Counted from the stretch's first letter, positions 36,914 through 47,313 are shown. The stretch: 64,000 nucleotides of DNA from Bolinopsis microptera (GCF_026151205.1 NC_087080.1:14891337-14955336); one strand, 5' to 3'. The notes: generated by a model from the sequence alone, not told the origin. Numbers and translations are program-made.

Positions 36914-37016
36914 TTGGTGAGTTGGTACTAGCCGGTTAGTAGCCACTTGGTGGTTACTAGCCGGTTAGTAGCCGGTTAGTAGCCGGCTAGTGACCGCTTT
37001 CTAAGTGCCGGCTAGT

Positions 37017-37431
37017 AGCCGGTTTGGAACCGGCTACTAGTAGGTCTGCTTTAGAGCTCGGCTAATAGCCGGCTAGTGACCGCTTAGTAGCCGGTTAGTA
37101 GCCACTTTGTGGTCACTAGCCGGCTAGTAGCCGGTTAGTAGCCGGCTAGTGACCACTTTTCAAGTGCCGGTTAGTAGCCGGTTGGTAATGTGAAGTTGAG
37201 GAGCTGTTATTACAAAAGTGGCTAGTAGCCGGCTAGTAGCCGGTGTTCATATGGTACTGTGCAGGGACGTTGCATAGACGTTGCATAGACGTTGCATAGA
37301 CTGACCATGCAGGGAGTGTGCATAGAGTGTTCATTGTGCAGGGACGTTGCATAGACGTTGCATAGACGGTTCTTTTGTTGTTGCATGGACGTTGCATAGA
37401 CGTTGCATAGACTGTCCGGAGCTAAACGACC
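37017..37431 (-). repeat. Right terminal inverted repeat, 415 bp
   Basis: Inverted copy of the left arm, ending GTCCGGAGCTAAACGACC. It lacks one 11-bp CCGGCTACTAG unit present on the left. Extra inner repeats at about 36925-37016 have no partner on the left. Confidence 0.92.
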
Positions 37432-37436
37432 AAGTT

Positions 37437-39541
37437 GCCATCTTTAAATAATCACCATAAATTAACCACACGTAAAGTTACAGGCCAATCAATGATATAT
37501 CCACCATTATTAGCCCGGATTTAAATGCGTGTATCTCTGCTCATAGACATAGTAGACATTTTGTTCTTTTTGTAAAAGTTGAACTATCGCAAATCTGTAG
37601 CTGAAAAAAGTTTAATCAAAATATTGAGTATATCCACCAAATGAGAGCTTCTAGAAGTTGAAATTTTTCCCGTGACAGATTCGTTAACATAGTTTTTGAA
37701 AGTGTCCTTTTATTAACTTTTGTTTTATTATTGAGTTTTTGAAGGGTTGTTTTTATATAGGGTCATTGTGACGTTATGTGTATATTGTAGTTATGTCCAT
37801 TTGAAGGTTAAGACTGGAAAAAAACTGAAGATTTTTCTGGCGTATCTTAAAGCACCTATATTCTCAATTTATCTTTTCTACTTTGAGAGGGTGCCACAAG
37901 GGGGGGTGTTGTGGGGGAGGGGGCGCCAATATGCAACGTTATGCCACTCATGTTACAGCATAATTCTTTGTACAGTAAAACCACTCTATACTGGGTCTCA
38001 GCGAAATAAGTGTATAGAAGAAAAAAAAACGTGGTATAGAGGTTCACCGGTATCTACATCCCCTAAAATTACCTGTCAAGCATCTCATTTATTCCATTAG
38101 GAGCCTTATATGCACGTATTTTGTCATCTAGTGATGGAATACAGCTCGATATGTACTCAAATCACCACCAAATGCGATATAGGCTATCATAATTTACATT
38201 TTTTGCACAAAACAAGCTCATTAAGTTTGGGGAAGAACCTCTGTTACAAAATGTCACTTAATTATTTTCAAGCATACATTTAATCTGATATTTTACTGTG
38301 CCTTACTGTTGTTTAGGTTGCTTATATTTACTTAATTTTAGACTAAATTTCATCGATAAGATCACATAGATATTCCCAAAACAATCGAATGAAAAAAGTA
38401 GATGAAAGATATTTTAATATTGTATTTGAATTACTTTACTGTGTGTGGTACCTTTAATTCTACATGTGACGTATACCTGGGTATGAAGTATTAGTACACA
38501 ATAGTTTTTATTGATCTTTCACAGATCCAAATTTCAAAAATAGAGACTATTGTATCGTTTATTTTTCTTCTTGTTTGAATATTATCCTGATTATTATCCT
38601 AAATATTATCCTGATTCTAGAGTAGAATTGGTCCAAGAATAAAAATAGCCTGATTTGAATGCATACATTTTATGCTGAAAACACCAAAATCATAGACAAT
38701 TCGATATCTACTTTTTTGTTACTTTTGAACCTTGAGTAAATGTTGTATTTGTTTGTTTGCAAATTCTCTCCTTTGTCAATATGTGCCACCCCTTCCCTGA
38801 TATTAGAACTTTATAATTTTAATGTTTAATTCGTCATGCTTAATGCTTATCAGTGTTATTTATTTGATAATGTTACTACAATTGAGGACACAGAATGTTC
38901 TAAAGTCAGTACCGTAATATGAAAATTATGAAATTTGACACTAAATTTTTGATGAAAAAAATAATTTTAATGATGTTATAGTTATTGAATTTAACTTTAA
39001 ATCAAAAAATCCAGCAAATAATAGTTTTTTTCAGCAGGCCTAAGAATTCAGTCATGTGAGTTCAGAGTAAAAATTAACATTCTGACACTTTTCAAGCTGG
39101 AGATGGAGGAGCATTGCATAAGTTTATTGTCTATAAAAGATAAACAAAATTGTCAAGATGTTGGTCACGGTATTTAAAAGGTGACTCTATGTGATATGTA
39201 TTTGGATTAAAAATGATTGAATAAATAATAAATATCTAAAATAAAGATTTCTAATCTCAACGAAACAAAACGACTTCCGACTTCCAAAAAGTCGTCAAAT
39301 GTAGTTCTTGCTACTGTAAAGCATCTGCTAAGCTAGTCTTTAATTCTATTCACAGACATCACAATTATGTAAAATTATTATTGACTACTAGTTATAACAA
39401 CAACCAGCCATGTTAATTCTAATCATCAAGTAAATTAATTTTCTTTCCTCATGATTTCATATATAATTACAATTTGAAGGATGGATGTTGATCAAGCTAC
39501 CGTAGTCATTGTTAACAAAGAGTGATATTTTAAAAATGGAA
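37437..39541. other. Array remainder and non-coding stretch downstream of the receptor
   Basis: The GGTGGATA array continues to about 37640. A G-rich run lies at about 37900-37925. The sequence near 37975-38045 (CAGTAAAACCACTCTATAC with internal TATAGAG motifs) resembles a decayed Tigger-like transposon end, but I could not find a partner end. On the minus strand a possible AATAAA signal for the receptor transcript lies at about 39122. No other gene is seen. Confidence 0.45.
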
Positions 39542-40690
39542 TCATGTATCACTTTCGCCTTGTCTGCTATCGCCTTGTTTGCTCAGAGAGTTTCCTCGGA
39601 TGACTGTGATCCTGGTTAAATCATTTCTCGCCAAGATTACTGTATGCTGATTGTACAAAGTAGATTTATTGTTAACCACTGTATTGTTACTTTTACCTGT
39701 CATGTTTTCCCGGAATTTCTTTATGAAAAATAGTTTTAAGCCAGTGCTTCTAACTACTGTTATGGCTGGATTTAGCACTGATAAAACAAGCGAGCAGAAT
39801 AGTCCATTTGCGTAGAAAAAGTAGTAGGAATGGTAGGGAAAATTGCTCAGGGTTGCAATTGAGTAGATGAACTGGATTATTACTAAGATAACAGCTGCTT
39901 GAATTCCACCGGAAAGCATAAGAATTGTTACATAACCCTTGTTTTGTCTCTTTTTGTCCTTGTTTTGATGTTTCACAACTTTCATCAGCTCCATTGACCT
40001 GTACACCTCTTTCCCTGTAATCACCGCACAGATGCAGCCTGCTACAGCTATCGACATCAGAACTCCCCCAAATGCCAGCTCTGGCCAGTTGTCAATTATG
40101 CCAGTTCCTTTTTTGAATACAACGAGTTTTAGGCGATTGGTGCTGTACAGGAACCGATCCCACGTGGAGTTGTAGTAGAAATTAGCGCCACATATTACCA
40201 AAGACAGGACTGTCAGTATAACCATTGGGTAAACAATCGCATGTCTCTTTCGCATTACATGCAAGGGATATTTGATAGCGTATACCCTAGTTCCAGTCAT
40301 GACAGTTGTAATTCCTACGCTCAAGAAGAGGATAACAGCAAAAAATAATGAGTAAAGTCTTTGTCCTAATGATGCCGGAACTTGGGTATGTATGAGCGCA
40401 GGACTGAGAAGTCCCCAGATAAGATAGGGACATAGACAGGTTGTTGTAAGAAAGTCCGAGACGTTGAGAATCCTGAAGAGAATGGAAGGGATTGAGATTG
40501 GGAGCGAACTGTGGAACCAGAAGAGAGCTGGGTTGAGAACTCCAGAGATAACGAAAGCTGCTATCACCAGGAAGGCGTAGAGACTGTTCACCCAGAAATC
40601 GAAGCGGGGGTCGCACATGCATTCTTCGTTTGTTATGTTGCAAAATTGACCCGTGGCAGCTGCATATGTGTAGTTGCAACCGAATATCAT
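39542..40690 (-). CDS. Seven-transmembrane G protein-coupled receptor, class A-like orphan
   Basis: Intronless ORF of 382 codons from the ATG at 40690. An in-frame GTG lies just upstream, but the ATG is the natural start. Seven hydrophobic segments fall at about 34-58, 70-95, 111-138, 150-173, 203-226, 253-280 and 289-314. The extracellular N-terminus carries glycosylation sequons NYT and NIT plus four cysteines; another sequon, NST, lies in the second extracellular loop. At the end of TM3 the class A DRY position reads TRVY, followed by AIKYPL as in rhodopsin-like receptors. TM7 has NPAIT instead of NPxxY. The C-terminal tail is Ser/Thr/Asn-rich. The ligand is unknown; intronless divergent receptors of this kind are often lineage-specific and may be chemosensory. 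It is divergent from the FBP gene, 639 bp away. Confidence 0.85.
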   Translation of the reverse strand: MIFGCNYTYAAATGQFCNITNEECMCDPRFDFWVNSLYAFLVIAAFVISGVLNPALFWFHSSLPISIPSILFRILNVSDFLTTTCLCPYLIWGLLSPALIHTQVPASLGQRLYSLFFAVILFLSVGITTVMTGTRVYAIKYPLHVMRKRHAIVYPMVILTVLSLVICGANFYYNSTWDRFLYSTNRLKLVVFKKGTGIIDNWPELAFGGVLMSIAVAGCICAVITGKEVYRSMELMKVVKHQNKDKKRQNKGYVTILMLSGGIQAAVILVIIQFIYSIATLSNFPYHSYYFFYANGLFCSLVLSVLNPAITVVRSTGLKLFFIKKFRENMTGKSNNTVVNNKSTLYNQHTVILARNDLTRITVIRGNSLSKQGDSRQGESDT

Positions 40691-41329
40691 CACTGAGATA
40701 CCTATAGGATATGTTGATTAATCGTTGGATATCTAATGACGATACCACAAACATATATTTGTTTCACTACATATTTGAAAATTATTTCATTCAAACTTCG
40801 AGAAATGAACAAACTTCAAGTTTCATGGAGCTGCAATTTTGGAATGTTATATCAATCCTCAGTGCTCTTATTAATAAACTTCAAGTTTCATGGAGCTGCA
40901 ATTTTGGAATGTTATATCAATCCTCAGAGCTTAATTAATAAAATTGTTAATATCTCCGACTGATAAATACGTTCAAGGACATGATAAAGGAACTCATTTT
41001 AATATCGTTAATTGAACGGTTAATTGATGTGGATTTGTGCCAATCTATAAATTAACCATACACTCAAATGACTTCATTCATGAGCATGTATTTATTTAAA
41101 TGAATTTCATTCAAACGAGTTAAAATTGATATGATATAACAATTTGTCGTAAGGAATAGGACTAACAGCAACTGTTTCCCTTTTTCCAAAACATTTGATT
41201 ACAATTAAGAATAATTAAAATGCATTGTTTGCGTTGAACGACCTCATTCTTAACTTTAAAACGTCTAAAAAGCCACAAAAGGGTTTTATATAATAATAAA
41301 CTTATCATCCAACTGCACAGACAGGAGCT
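40691..41329. promoter_or_regulatory. Shared intergenic region between divergent receptor and FBP genes
   Basis: This 639-bp gap separates two start codons facing away from each other. It contains a two-copy 65-bp direct repeat (40811-40941). A TATA-like TTTTATATAATA at about 41284-41295 lies about 35-45 bp before the FBP ATG, so transcription of FBP may start near 41315-41325 with a very short leader. No equivalent TATA is obvious close to the receptor start. Confidence 0.5.
40811..40941. repeat. 65-bp direct repeat, two copies
   Basis: AAACTTCAAGTTTCATGGAG through ATCAATCCTCAG is repeated at 40811 and 40876 with almost no change. Confidence 0.9.
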
Positions 41330-41388
41330 ATGTCATCCAACGGAGGAAAGATCGGTGACTTCCCGACAGATGCTATGACCCTGAACAG
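41330..41388 (+). CDS. FBP1: Fructose-1,6-bisphosphatase, coding exon 1
   Basis: First coding exon of the gluconeogenic enzyme that hydrolyses fructose 1,6-bisphosphate to fructose 6-phosphate in the cytosol. It encodes MSSNGGKIGDFPTDAMTLN plus two bases of an Arg codon, then a donor site AG|GTAACT. The DFPTDAMTLNR pattern matches the N-terminal segment of animal FBPases, where a T-D-x-x-T-L-x-R motif precedes FVMEE. The exon phase (59 bases, two over) fits the next exon exactly: Arg is completed by the first G at 43094. A TATA-like sequence lies just upstream. The three visible exons total 288 bases (96 codons) without a stop; the rest of a protein of about 335-340 residues lies beyond the window. 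Confidence 0.88.
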
Positions 41389-43093
41389 GTAACTAATGGT
41401 TGGGCAACTCATGTGGCAGGTGGCTTACTGAATCAAAAGTAGTAACTAATGATGTAGAAACAGCAAAGTGGCACTGAAATTGAAATTTGGAAATTTGGGT
41501 CATGATTAGTACAGACCACACCTAAACAACAGAAAGCCACTGATATTTAAATTTAGAAAATTAGGTCATGATTACAGACCACATCTGAACAAGAGAGAGA
41601 CACTGATATTGAAATTTGGAAAAGTAGATCATGATTATTGATTACAAGCGCATCTGGTCCGAATGAAGCCATCATTAATTGCGTTATAGAGCCGGTGTTC
41701 ATTAGGTTAATTGCCTAAATCTGTACCACATGCTCAACAATTGCCAACAGTTTATCTTACAAGCCGGAAGTTTTTGATCATATCTTATTAAATTAGATAT
41801 AGAAATAGATATATTATATATAATACGTGTGTACGTCTTAAATTTAAGCAAAACAGTCACACAAGTAACTAATCAAAAACATCTGATGTTGTATGAGGGC
41901 CAAGAGCATTACTCAGTCATATTATTAATTACTAGTCATTATAAAGTCATTACAACCAGGATGCTAAAAATCTTGAGAAGACTTGACAGTCAGGTGCAAA
42001 ATTGTTGCTGTTTACACCATAGCTGCAATATAAAAGAAAAGCTTTTCACTAGAATAACATCAAACATTATTTGGTATCAAGTTGACCGAAATAAACTATT
42101 ACAACTTCAAATTGTGTAATCCAACAAAACCTGAAAATCAGGTACGATGACAACTACGCATTAAATAATAAAGATATTAATCGCTCATCTGAAGTGTACA
42201 AGTCTATTATAGTGTATAGAAAGATGGTGGGTAATGTGCCACGTTGGCAAAGTTCTGTCATTTATGAAGGGGAACGTTCAACATATAATTAGAAGTACCT
42301 GAAAATTGCTCCTAGACTCCGAGCTGGAAGTTATGTACAGTATGATGTCATGCTGCTCGCTTCTAAATTCGCCCACGTGACCTACAATCGCCCACGTGAC
42401 CTACAAATGCTCATTATACTATAGACAGTCAGTGAGTCTGGAATAACAACCTCCTCTCTTATCAATTAGAAAGCTTTTCTGTAGAAAGAGTCAGCCAGGC
42501 TGGCAGAATATTTGGGCAGGGTAAAGGAAAGAAAACACAGCTTTCAATGCTCCGCTCATAATTACGACAAAGATATTATCTAAATTAACTAATTAATACT
42601 AAACAAAATGTTGCTAATGTAAGCGCGGCTCCAATATAAAGGTCTCTATTTTCTCTCCTTAAAAAAACAAAAGGTTAATACAAATAAACATGTAAATTAT
42701 TTACCACTGCAACGGGCCTCGCAAAGGCGAAAGCACAATCAATACTTCAAAACTTCCTATACTTCAGTAGCATACTAATACGCCGTGTTTTGGTCTAGCC
42801 AATTTTACTAATGTTTTACATTTTCTCACTCCAGCTGCAGTCGCCGTCTGGTAGTGTTGAGTTTCATTGATATTTCCTTAACCTCCATAAATCATGTTCT
42901 TCCCTCATCGTAGATGTTTTGTAAATGTAATTATAACACATAGAAGTAAAATTCATTTGAATTTTAAAAGAAAACACGGCACCACTTGGTACCACTCGGC
43001 ACCACTCGGCACTACACGGCACTACACGGCACTACACGGCACTACACGGCACTACACGGCACTACACGGCACCAATAAACTCCCTCTCCCCAG
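41389..43093 (+). other. FBP1: FBP intron 1
   Basis: 1,705 bp from GTAACT to a pyrimidine-rich acceptor CTCCCTCTCCCCAG. A 10-bp tandem repeat sits just before the acceptor. No other gene is seen inside; short frames are not supported. Confidence 0.85.
42976..43073. repeat. 10-bp tandem repeat (CGGCACTACA)n
   Basis: About nine to ten tandem copies, the first with CTCGG or TTGG changes. It ends about 20 bp before the splice acceptor of FBP exon 2, so length changes there could affect splicing. Confidence 0.92.
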
Positions 43094-43206
43094 GTTTGTG
43101 ATGGAGGAGCAGATGAAGCACCCGGGCGCATCAGGATCCCTCTCCCTGCTCCTGAGCGCACTCTGCACTGCTTGCAAGGCTACTGAGGCTGCGGTGCGTA
43201 AAGCTG
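43094..43206 (+). CDS. FBP1: Fructose-1,6-bisphosphatase, coding exon 2
   Basis: 113 bases between CCCCAG and G|GTAAGT. They encode FVMEEQMKHPGASGSLS, then LLLSALCTACKATEAAVRKA, with Arg and Gly codons split across the two junctions. FVMEE, the leucine-rich helix and the AVRKAG ending are diagnostic of animal FBPase. This region holds part of the allosteric AMP site: where mammalian enzymes have TGELT (residues 27-31), this one has SGSLS. The helix and loop belong to the AMP domain that controls the R-to-T transition. The reading frame and both splice signals are clean, so I see no sign of a pseudogene. Confidence 0.93.
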
Positions 43207-43950
43207 GTAAGTGACAAGGTCTGACTAGGTGCTAGCTGGACGCCACGTACTGCAGTATAACCAGATGGAGTCATCAAGCTACAACAATAACAACACGTAC
43301 TGCAATAACGCATCTCTTATTCGATTACGTGACGCGTTACGTGCCATCTAGCCGGGGTTTTAGCTATCTTTGTAGACGAAGTTTTTATCAAAATTAATTA
43401 ATTAATTAAAAGTTCGAGGTGTTAGTTACGAGGACTCATACAATGGAGAGATAGGTGTCAAAGAATAACAAGAAAGAAAAATAGAAACTATGAAAACATT
43501 TCATACGCTAAAAGTAAAAATGTTGGAAAACTTAGCGAAGAAAATTACATTAGCCAGTAATGACCTTTAGCGTCAGCTGTCAGAGTGGTTATTGTGGTGA
43601 GCGGTTCGTTCAACAAGAAACAATTCTGTCAAAAAAATTGCATTTGACTAACAATAATTAGAAAATAATTTAGCGTATGTTTCGGAATTCGGGGTCCCGA
43701 AAAAGAAAATGTTCTCTGATTGCACAGTTACATATTTTAAAGTAAAACTGAACATTCTATATTGTAACATTGTAACAAATTTCAACTGGCAGGCTGGTAG
43801 GCAGCAGTTCACTTGTTCCCGCAATACCCAACAAACTGGGAGTGAGGTATATATTCACTGTTTATGGATTCTAAGTACATACTTCATCAACTTTCCCTTG
43901 TCAGTAAACTGACACGTGTCTCACCCTACTCTGAGAGGTATGTGGGACCG

Positions 43951-44064
43951 GAACTGGCACGAGGCGCTATCAACACTGGAACTGGCATGAGGCGCTATCA
44001 ACACTGGAACTGGCATGAGGCGCTATCAACACTGGAACTGGCATGAGGCGCTATCAACACTGGA
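43951..44064. repeat. 28-bp tandem repeat, four copies
   Basis: The unit is GAACTGGCATGAGGCGCTAT followed by CAACACTG, repeated four times. The first copy has GGCACGAGG. Confidence 0.93.
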
Positions 44065-45044
44065 CGGCACTGTTTACCATAATTGATTTTAATTTCCCCC
44101 GCGACATGTCCGTTCAACGTCGTCGAACGATTGCATTGGCTACTTTCCAGTCGGCAGATATTTAGTAAAAAGTTGAAGGGAAACCTGGACTCAAGTCTAC
44201 CTACTCCTTAGTCTTTACACAGCAGTCAGCAACTGCTCTAAATTACTGTTTATACTTCCGAATTGCAACTTTATCTCGGATAATCCCAAATGACTGAGAC
44301 TAGACGTGGTAGGGTTGTCAGGACTCTCCGACGGGAGAGGCTTGGGGTGCAAATACTGGGTTACTGAGCTAATCTATTTAAGGCACTAAAACTTGAAGGG
44401 TGGGTGGCTGTCGACCGTTCGATTGTTCTCCTAATTCATTGCAGTATTTAAAATAACCGAATTGGCCATTATATCAGGCAACGAATTTTATTGCCCAGTG
44501 ACAGATTTGAATTGCCCGATAAGTAACTTGACAGTAAGAAGCCATTCTATTTGAGAAATTAATTATATTATTTTACTCGAAATCAATATTTCGAAGGACG
44601 TCTCTCCTTATTTGAATTATGTCTTGCCGCAAATAGTTCTGACGACAAGCTCAACAACTCTTAGAAATTCCAGGGGCATCATCACCCATTTATAAGTTTA
44701 TTCCAATAATTCGGCAAATTATCACTTATCATCCCAAACGAATCTAGTGAAAATAACTATGAAAATTGAAACATTTATCAAGGGCAAAACGAAATGTAAT
44801 GAAAACTTTGAATATTCAAAACAATGAATACCACACAATTTTAGAACGCTATGAAATTCAAAAGATAATATTCAAAAATGTTCAAAACCACATGCAATAT
44901 ACGTAAAACGTAATGAGTAAGTATCTAGAACAACTGAAAACCAAGGGCCCGTTCAGTGTTCACATATTATGACATCAGCTATATTGAACAATAAACTTTG
45001 CTGTTTGTCTACGTAGGAAGTCTTAACAGTTAGTATAAAAGAAA

Positions 45045-45106
45045 GATGAATAGAAGGTGCCACTGGTGAATAGAAGGTGCCACTGGTGAATAGAAGGTGC
45101 CACTGG
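45045..45106. repeat. 20-bp tandem repeat, three copies
   Basis: GAATAGAAGGTGCCACTGGT in three tandem copies. Confidence 0.93.
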
Positions 45107-46331
45107 AAGTTAAACAAAAGGCACAATGAGTACAAGTGCCGCTGTAAAAGTGCACTATAAACTATAAGAGTATAAGTGCAGTTCAAAAGTCACGTGTTAG
45201 TAAAGTTTTAGGAGTATTAATTTCCTTTAGGGATAGGTGCAGGTGCTATTACAAAAGAATATTAGAAGTTATGAGCTACACTAATTCGTACGGAAAGGCT
45301 GTGAACAATACAATGACATTTTGGAAGGACTAGTGGAGCTAAATGATGAATAACCTTCGCACTGATTATTATATATTTCTGGCCTATCTGAAAGAACTTT
45401 AGATAAGTTTAGTGTTCATACAAGCACGTAGATAATAGATATTATATACTAGGCTTAAAGTAGAGGTGTGACTAAAGTGCTATGAGAACAAGGCACGTTT
45501 TAAGTCTAGGGAGCTCTGAAAAACAGATTGTGAGCTTAGTCAAGCCGAAAGGGCCACGATTCAACATTATTTAGAAATATTATACTAATGGACGATTGAG
45601 GATTAATTTTATGGAACCTTGACCTCGCTTATGAATTTCTTGATTTATGAAACAACTTAAGATAACTTTTGGTTAAATAACTTGGATATATTGTCGTTAG
45701 CATGGAGGCGTGCGATATCGTCACCTACCTATATATAAATAAAAAAGGCATGTTACACAGCGTGAACTTTTAACACGTCTATCAAAGAAATCTTTGATGA
45801 GTTGAAGCCGATTTGCATTTTGCAAAGGAACATTTTATCAATTATAGATTAAAGGAAAGGTTGACAAATGAAAATTTTACAGCGTAAGAAATGTTTTAAC
45901 AGAATTGATAGGATATTTATCTTGTTAAGTTAGCCAATAGCCAGGCTTGCTAGGGGAATTCTATTTTAAGATTACGTATTATATAAAGAATTAGCTAGAG
46001 CAGTATTATATAAAGCTGAAAGATTAGCTAGCGCAGCGTCATCAAGGGGAAACTATTATATGATATGAGGAATATTCTGTAGAGATTCAGCTAATTATTT
46101 AACATTTAGTCTACCAAATCTGAAGTTTTGTGCCGACTAAAATTATAGTTCAGCCTGTAGAAACTTATTGATTCGAGAAATGAGTAACAAGTCTGAGTAA
46201 TAAGTCTGACTCTGGTATGTAGCCAAACGCAAATAGAGGTTCCTTAATCCTTACCGGAGCCATTCCCTGATACTCTGATACTATTAGCTTGTGACATGCC
46301 GTCTCATTATAAAGAGTATTATATATAACTA

Positions 46332-46612
46332 TACTAGAAATCCCGTTATTGCAGGGAGGAAGGTAATAGTATTCTTTGGTAGTCAGTTTTTATCGCAAAA
46401 AATATTCGTCACAACCGAAGATACAGCCGATCGAAATGTTGCTCGCACTGAACACAACATAATTACCACAAAACCGATCAAAATGTCGCTCGCAAATCTT
46501 TGCACGTGCACGTGCGCTTTTGAACGCCGTTACAATGGTAACTATGCAACTTCCTATTTCTCATCTAATTTGCACGTGGGTGGTCGTACATACAGACAGA
46601 CAGACAGAAATA
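46332..46612 (+). mobile_element. SINE-like repeat family, copy 4, with (CAGA)n tail
   Basis: Opposite orientation to the copies at 15.8-17.8 kb. It starts ACTAGAAATCCCG, passes through CCACAAAACCGATCAAAATG and GCACGTGCACGTGCG, and ends GTGGTCGTACA followed by TACAGACAGACAGACAG. The microsatellite tail marks the 3' end and suggests retroposition. Confidence 0.78.
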
Positions 46613-46990
46613 ATGTCTATTATAATATAGACAAGAAACCCAATGCGAGTGAATGGCCGTTTGTTTCTGGCGCTTCTCTGTCATGGGCTACAACCCACCT
46701 TAGGATAAGCAGATGATCTTGAAAGCGCGCTTATAGCAAACAGTATAATTTAATCGAAATGCACACCAAGGGTAAATAATTTGCTGAATAGTTGAGCATG
46801 CAAAAAACAGTTTCTTAGAACAATTCTCTACCGTTTAAAAGTAATTTTGAATTAAGACCACAGCATAAGCCCAATGCTTTGAGCAGAAGTTTTTTTGAGG
46901 CTGTTATTATACAATATTCTGTATTTTTAAATAGTAATTACCGAGACTTTTACGACTAATGAAATATAATATATATATTATTATATATAT

Positions 46991-47033
46991 CCATAGACAC
47001 AGTGTTTCGTCCTATTAGGACTCATCAGTATGG
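46991..47033 (-). ncRNA. Type I hammerhead ribozyme, copy 1
   Basis: Read on the minus strand: stem I CCATA pairs with TATGG at the far end; core CTGATGA; stem II GTCC-TAATA-GGAC; core GAA; stem III ACA pairs with TGT around a tiny CTG loop (or ACAC/GTGT around T); then C at the cleavage position. All invariant core bases are present. Predicted cleavage is after GTC, between plus-strand 46995 and 46996. The very short stem III is typical of metazoan genomic type I hammerheads, which usually cleave best as dimers. Confidence 0.92.
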
Positions 47034-47069
47034 CTCAAATCACCAGGGTTGGTTTTTTTGCTGATGGCG

Positions 47070-47123
47070 GGTATCGATCCGGCAACCTTACGATTACTGG
47101 CTCGAAACCACGCCACTGAGCTA
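47070..47123 (-). promoter_or_regulatory. Internal pol III-type A and B boxes, unit 1
   Basis: On the minus strand the A box TAGCTCAGTGG (47123-47113) fits the consensus TRGYNNANNNG. The B box GGATCGATACC (47080-47070) contains GATCGATAC, which fits GWTCRANNC. The spacing is tRNA-like. GGGGCTTGG before the A box looks like the start of a tRNA-derived head, but a full cloverleaf is not preserved. The same boxes occur in the other two units (A boxes at 47390-47400 and 47670-47680). Confidence 0.7.
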
Positions 47124-47270
47124 CCAAGCCCCTAATGATGAGGGAATTACATAGGTACCAGAGTGCTCTACAAACTCATTACGAGTTAGGAGCTTTGCAT
47201 TTAAGCTGAGCGGTAGATCTATTCATTCCCTAGAGTGCTCAAGCTTAGTAAACTAGGCGAGCATATTTAT

Positions 47271-47313
47271 CCATAGACACAGTGTTTCGTCCTATTAGGA
47301 CTCATCAGTATGG
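47271..47313 (-). ncRNA. Type I hammerhead ribozyme, copy 2
   Basis: Identical 43-bp sequence to copy 1, 280 bp away, with the same stems and core. Predicted cleavage lies between plus-strand 47275 and 47276. Confidence 0.92.

Larger units (their letters stand above)
33416..37431. mobile_element. Foldback element with long TIRs carrying a reverse transcriptase ORF
   Basis: The left arm (33416-33841) and right arm (37017-37431) are inverted copies over about 415 bp, with five substitutions by eye and one 11-bp unit indel. Each arm has an outer zone of 11-bp repeats (TCTATGCAACG) and an inner zone of 11-bp, partly self-complementary repeats (CCGGCTACTAG). Flanking AAGTT copies and continuity of the surrounding array define the insertion. 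The 3.2-kb centre holds a non-LTR retrotransposon ORF on the minus strand. Long TIRs made of subrepeats recall Foldback/Galileo-type DNA elements, which do not normally carry an RT. Either a retrotransposon inserted into the middle or the element captured it. Confidence 0.85.

Noticed and set aside
37970-38050. Possible Tigger-like end CAGTAAAACCACTCTATAC
   Set aside because: No inverted partner or TA-bounded element found nearby.
46291-46716. 141-codon frame
   Set aside because: Runs through a SINE-like repeat copy and its CAGA tail.
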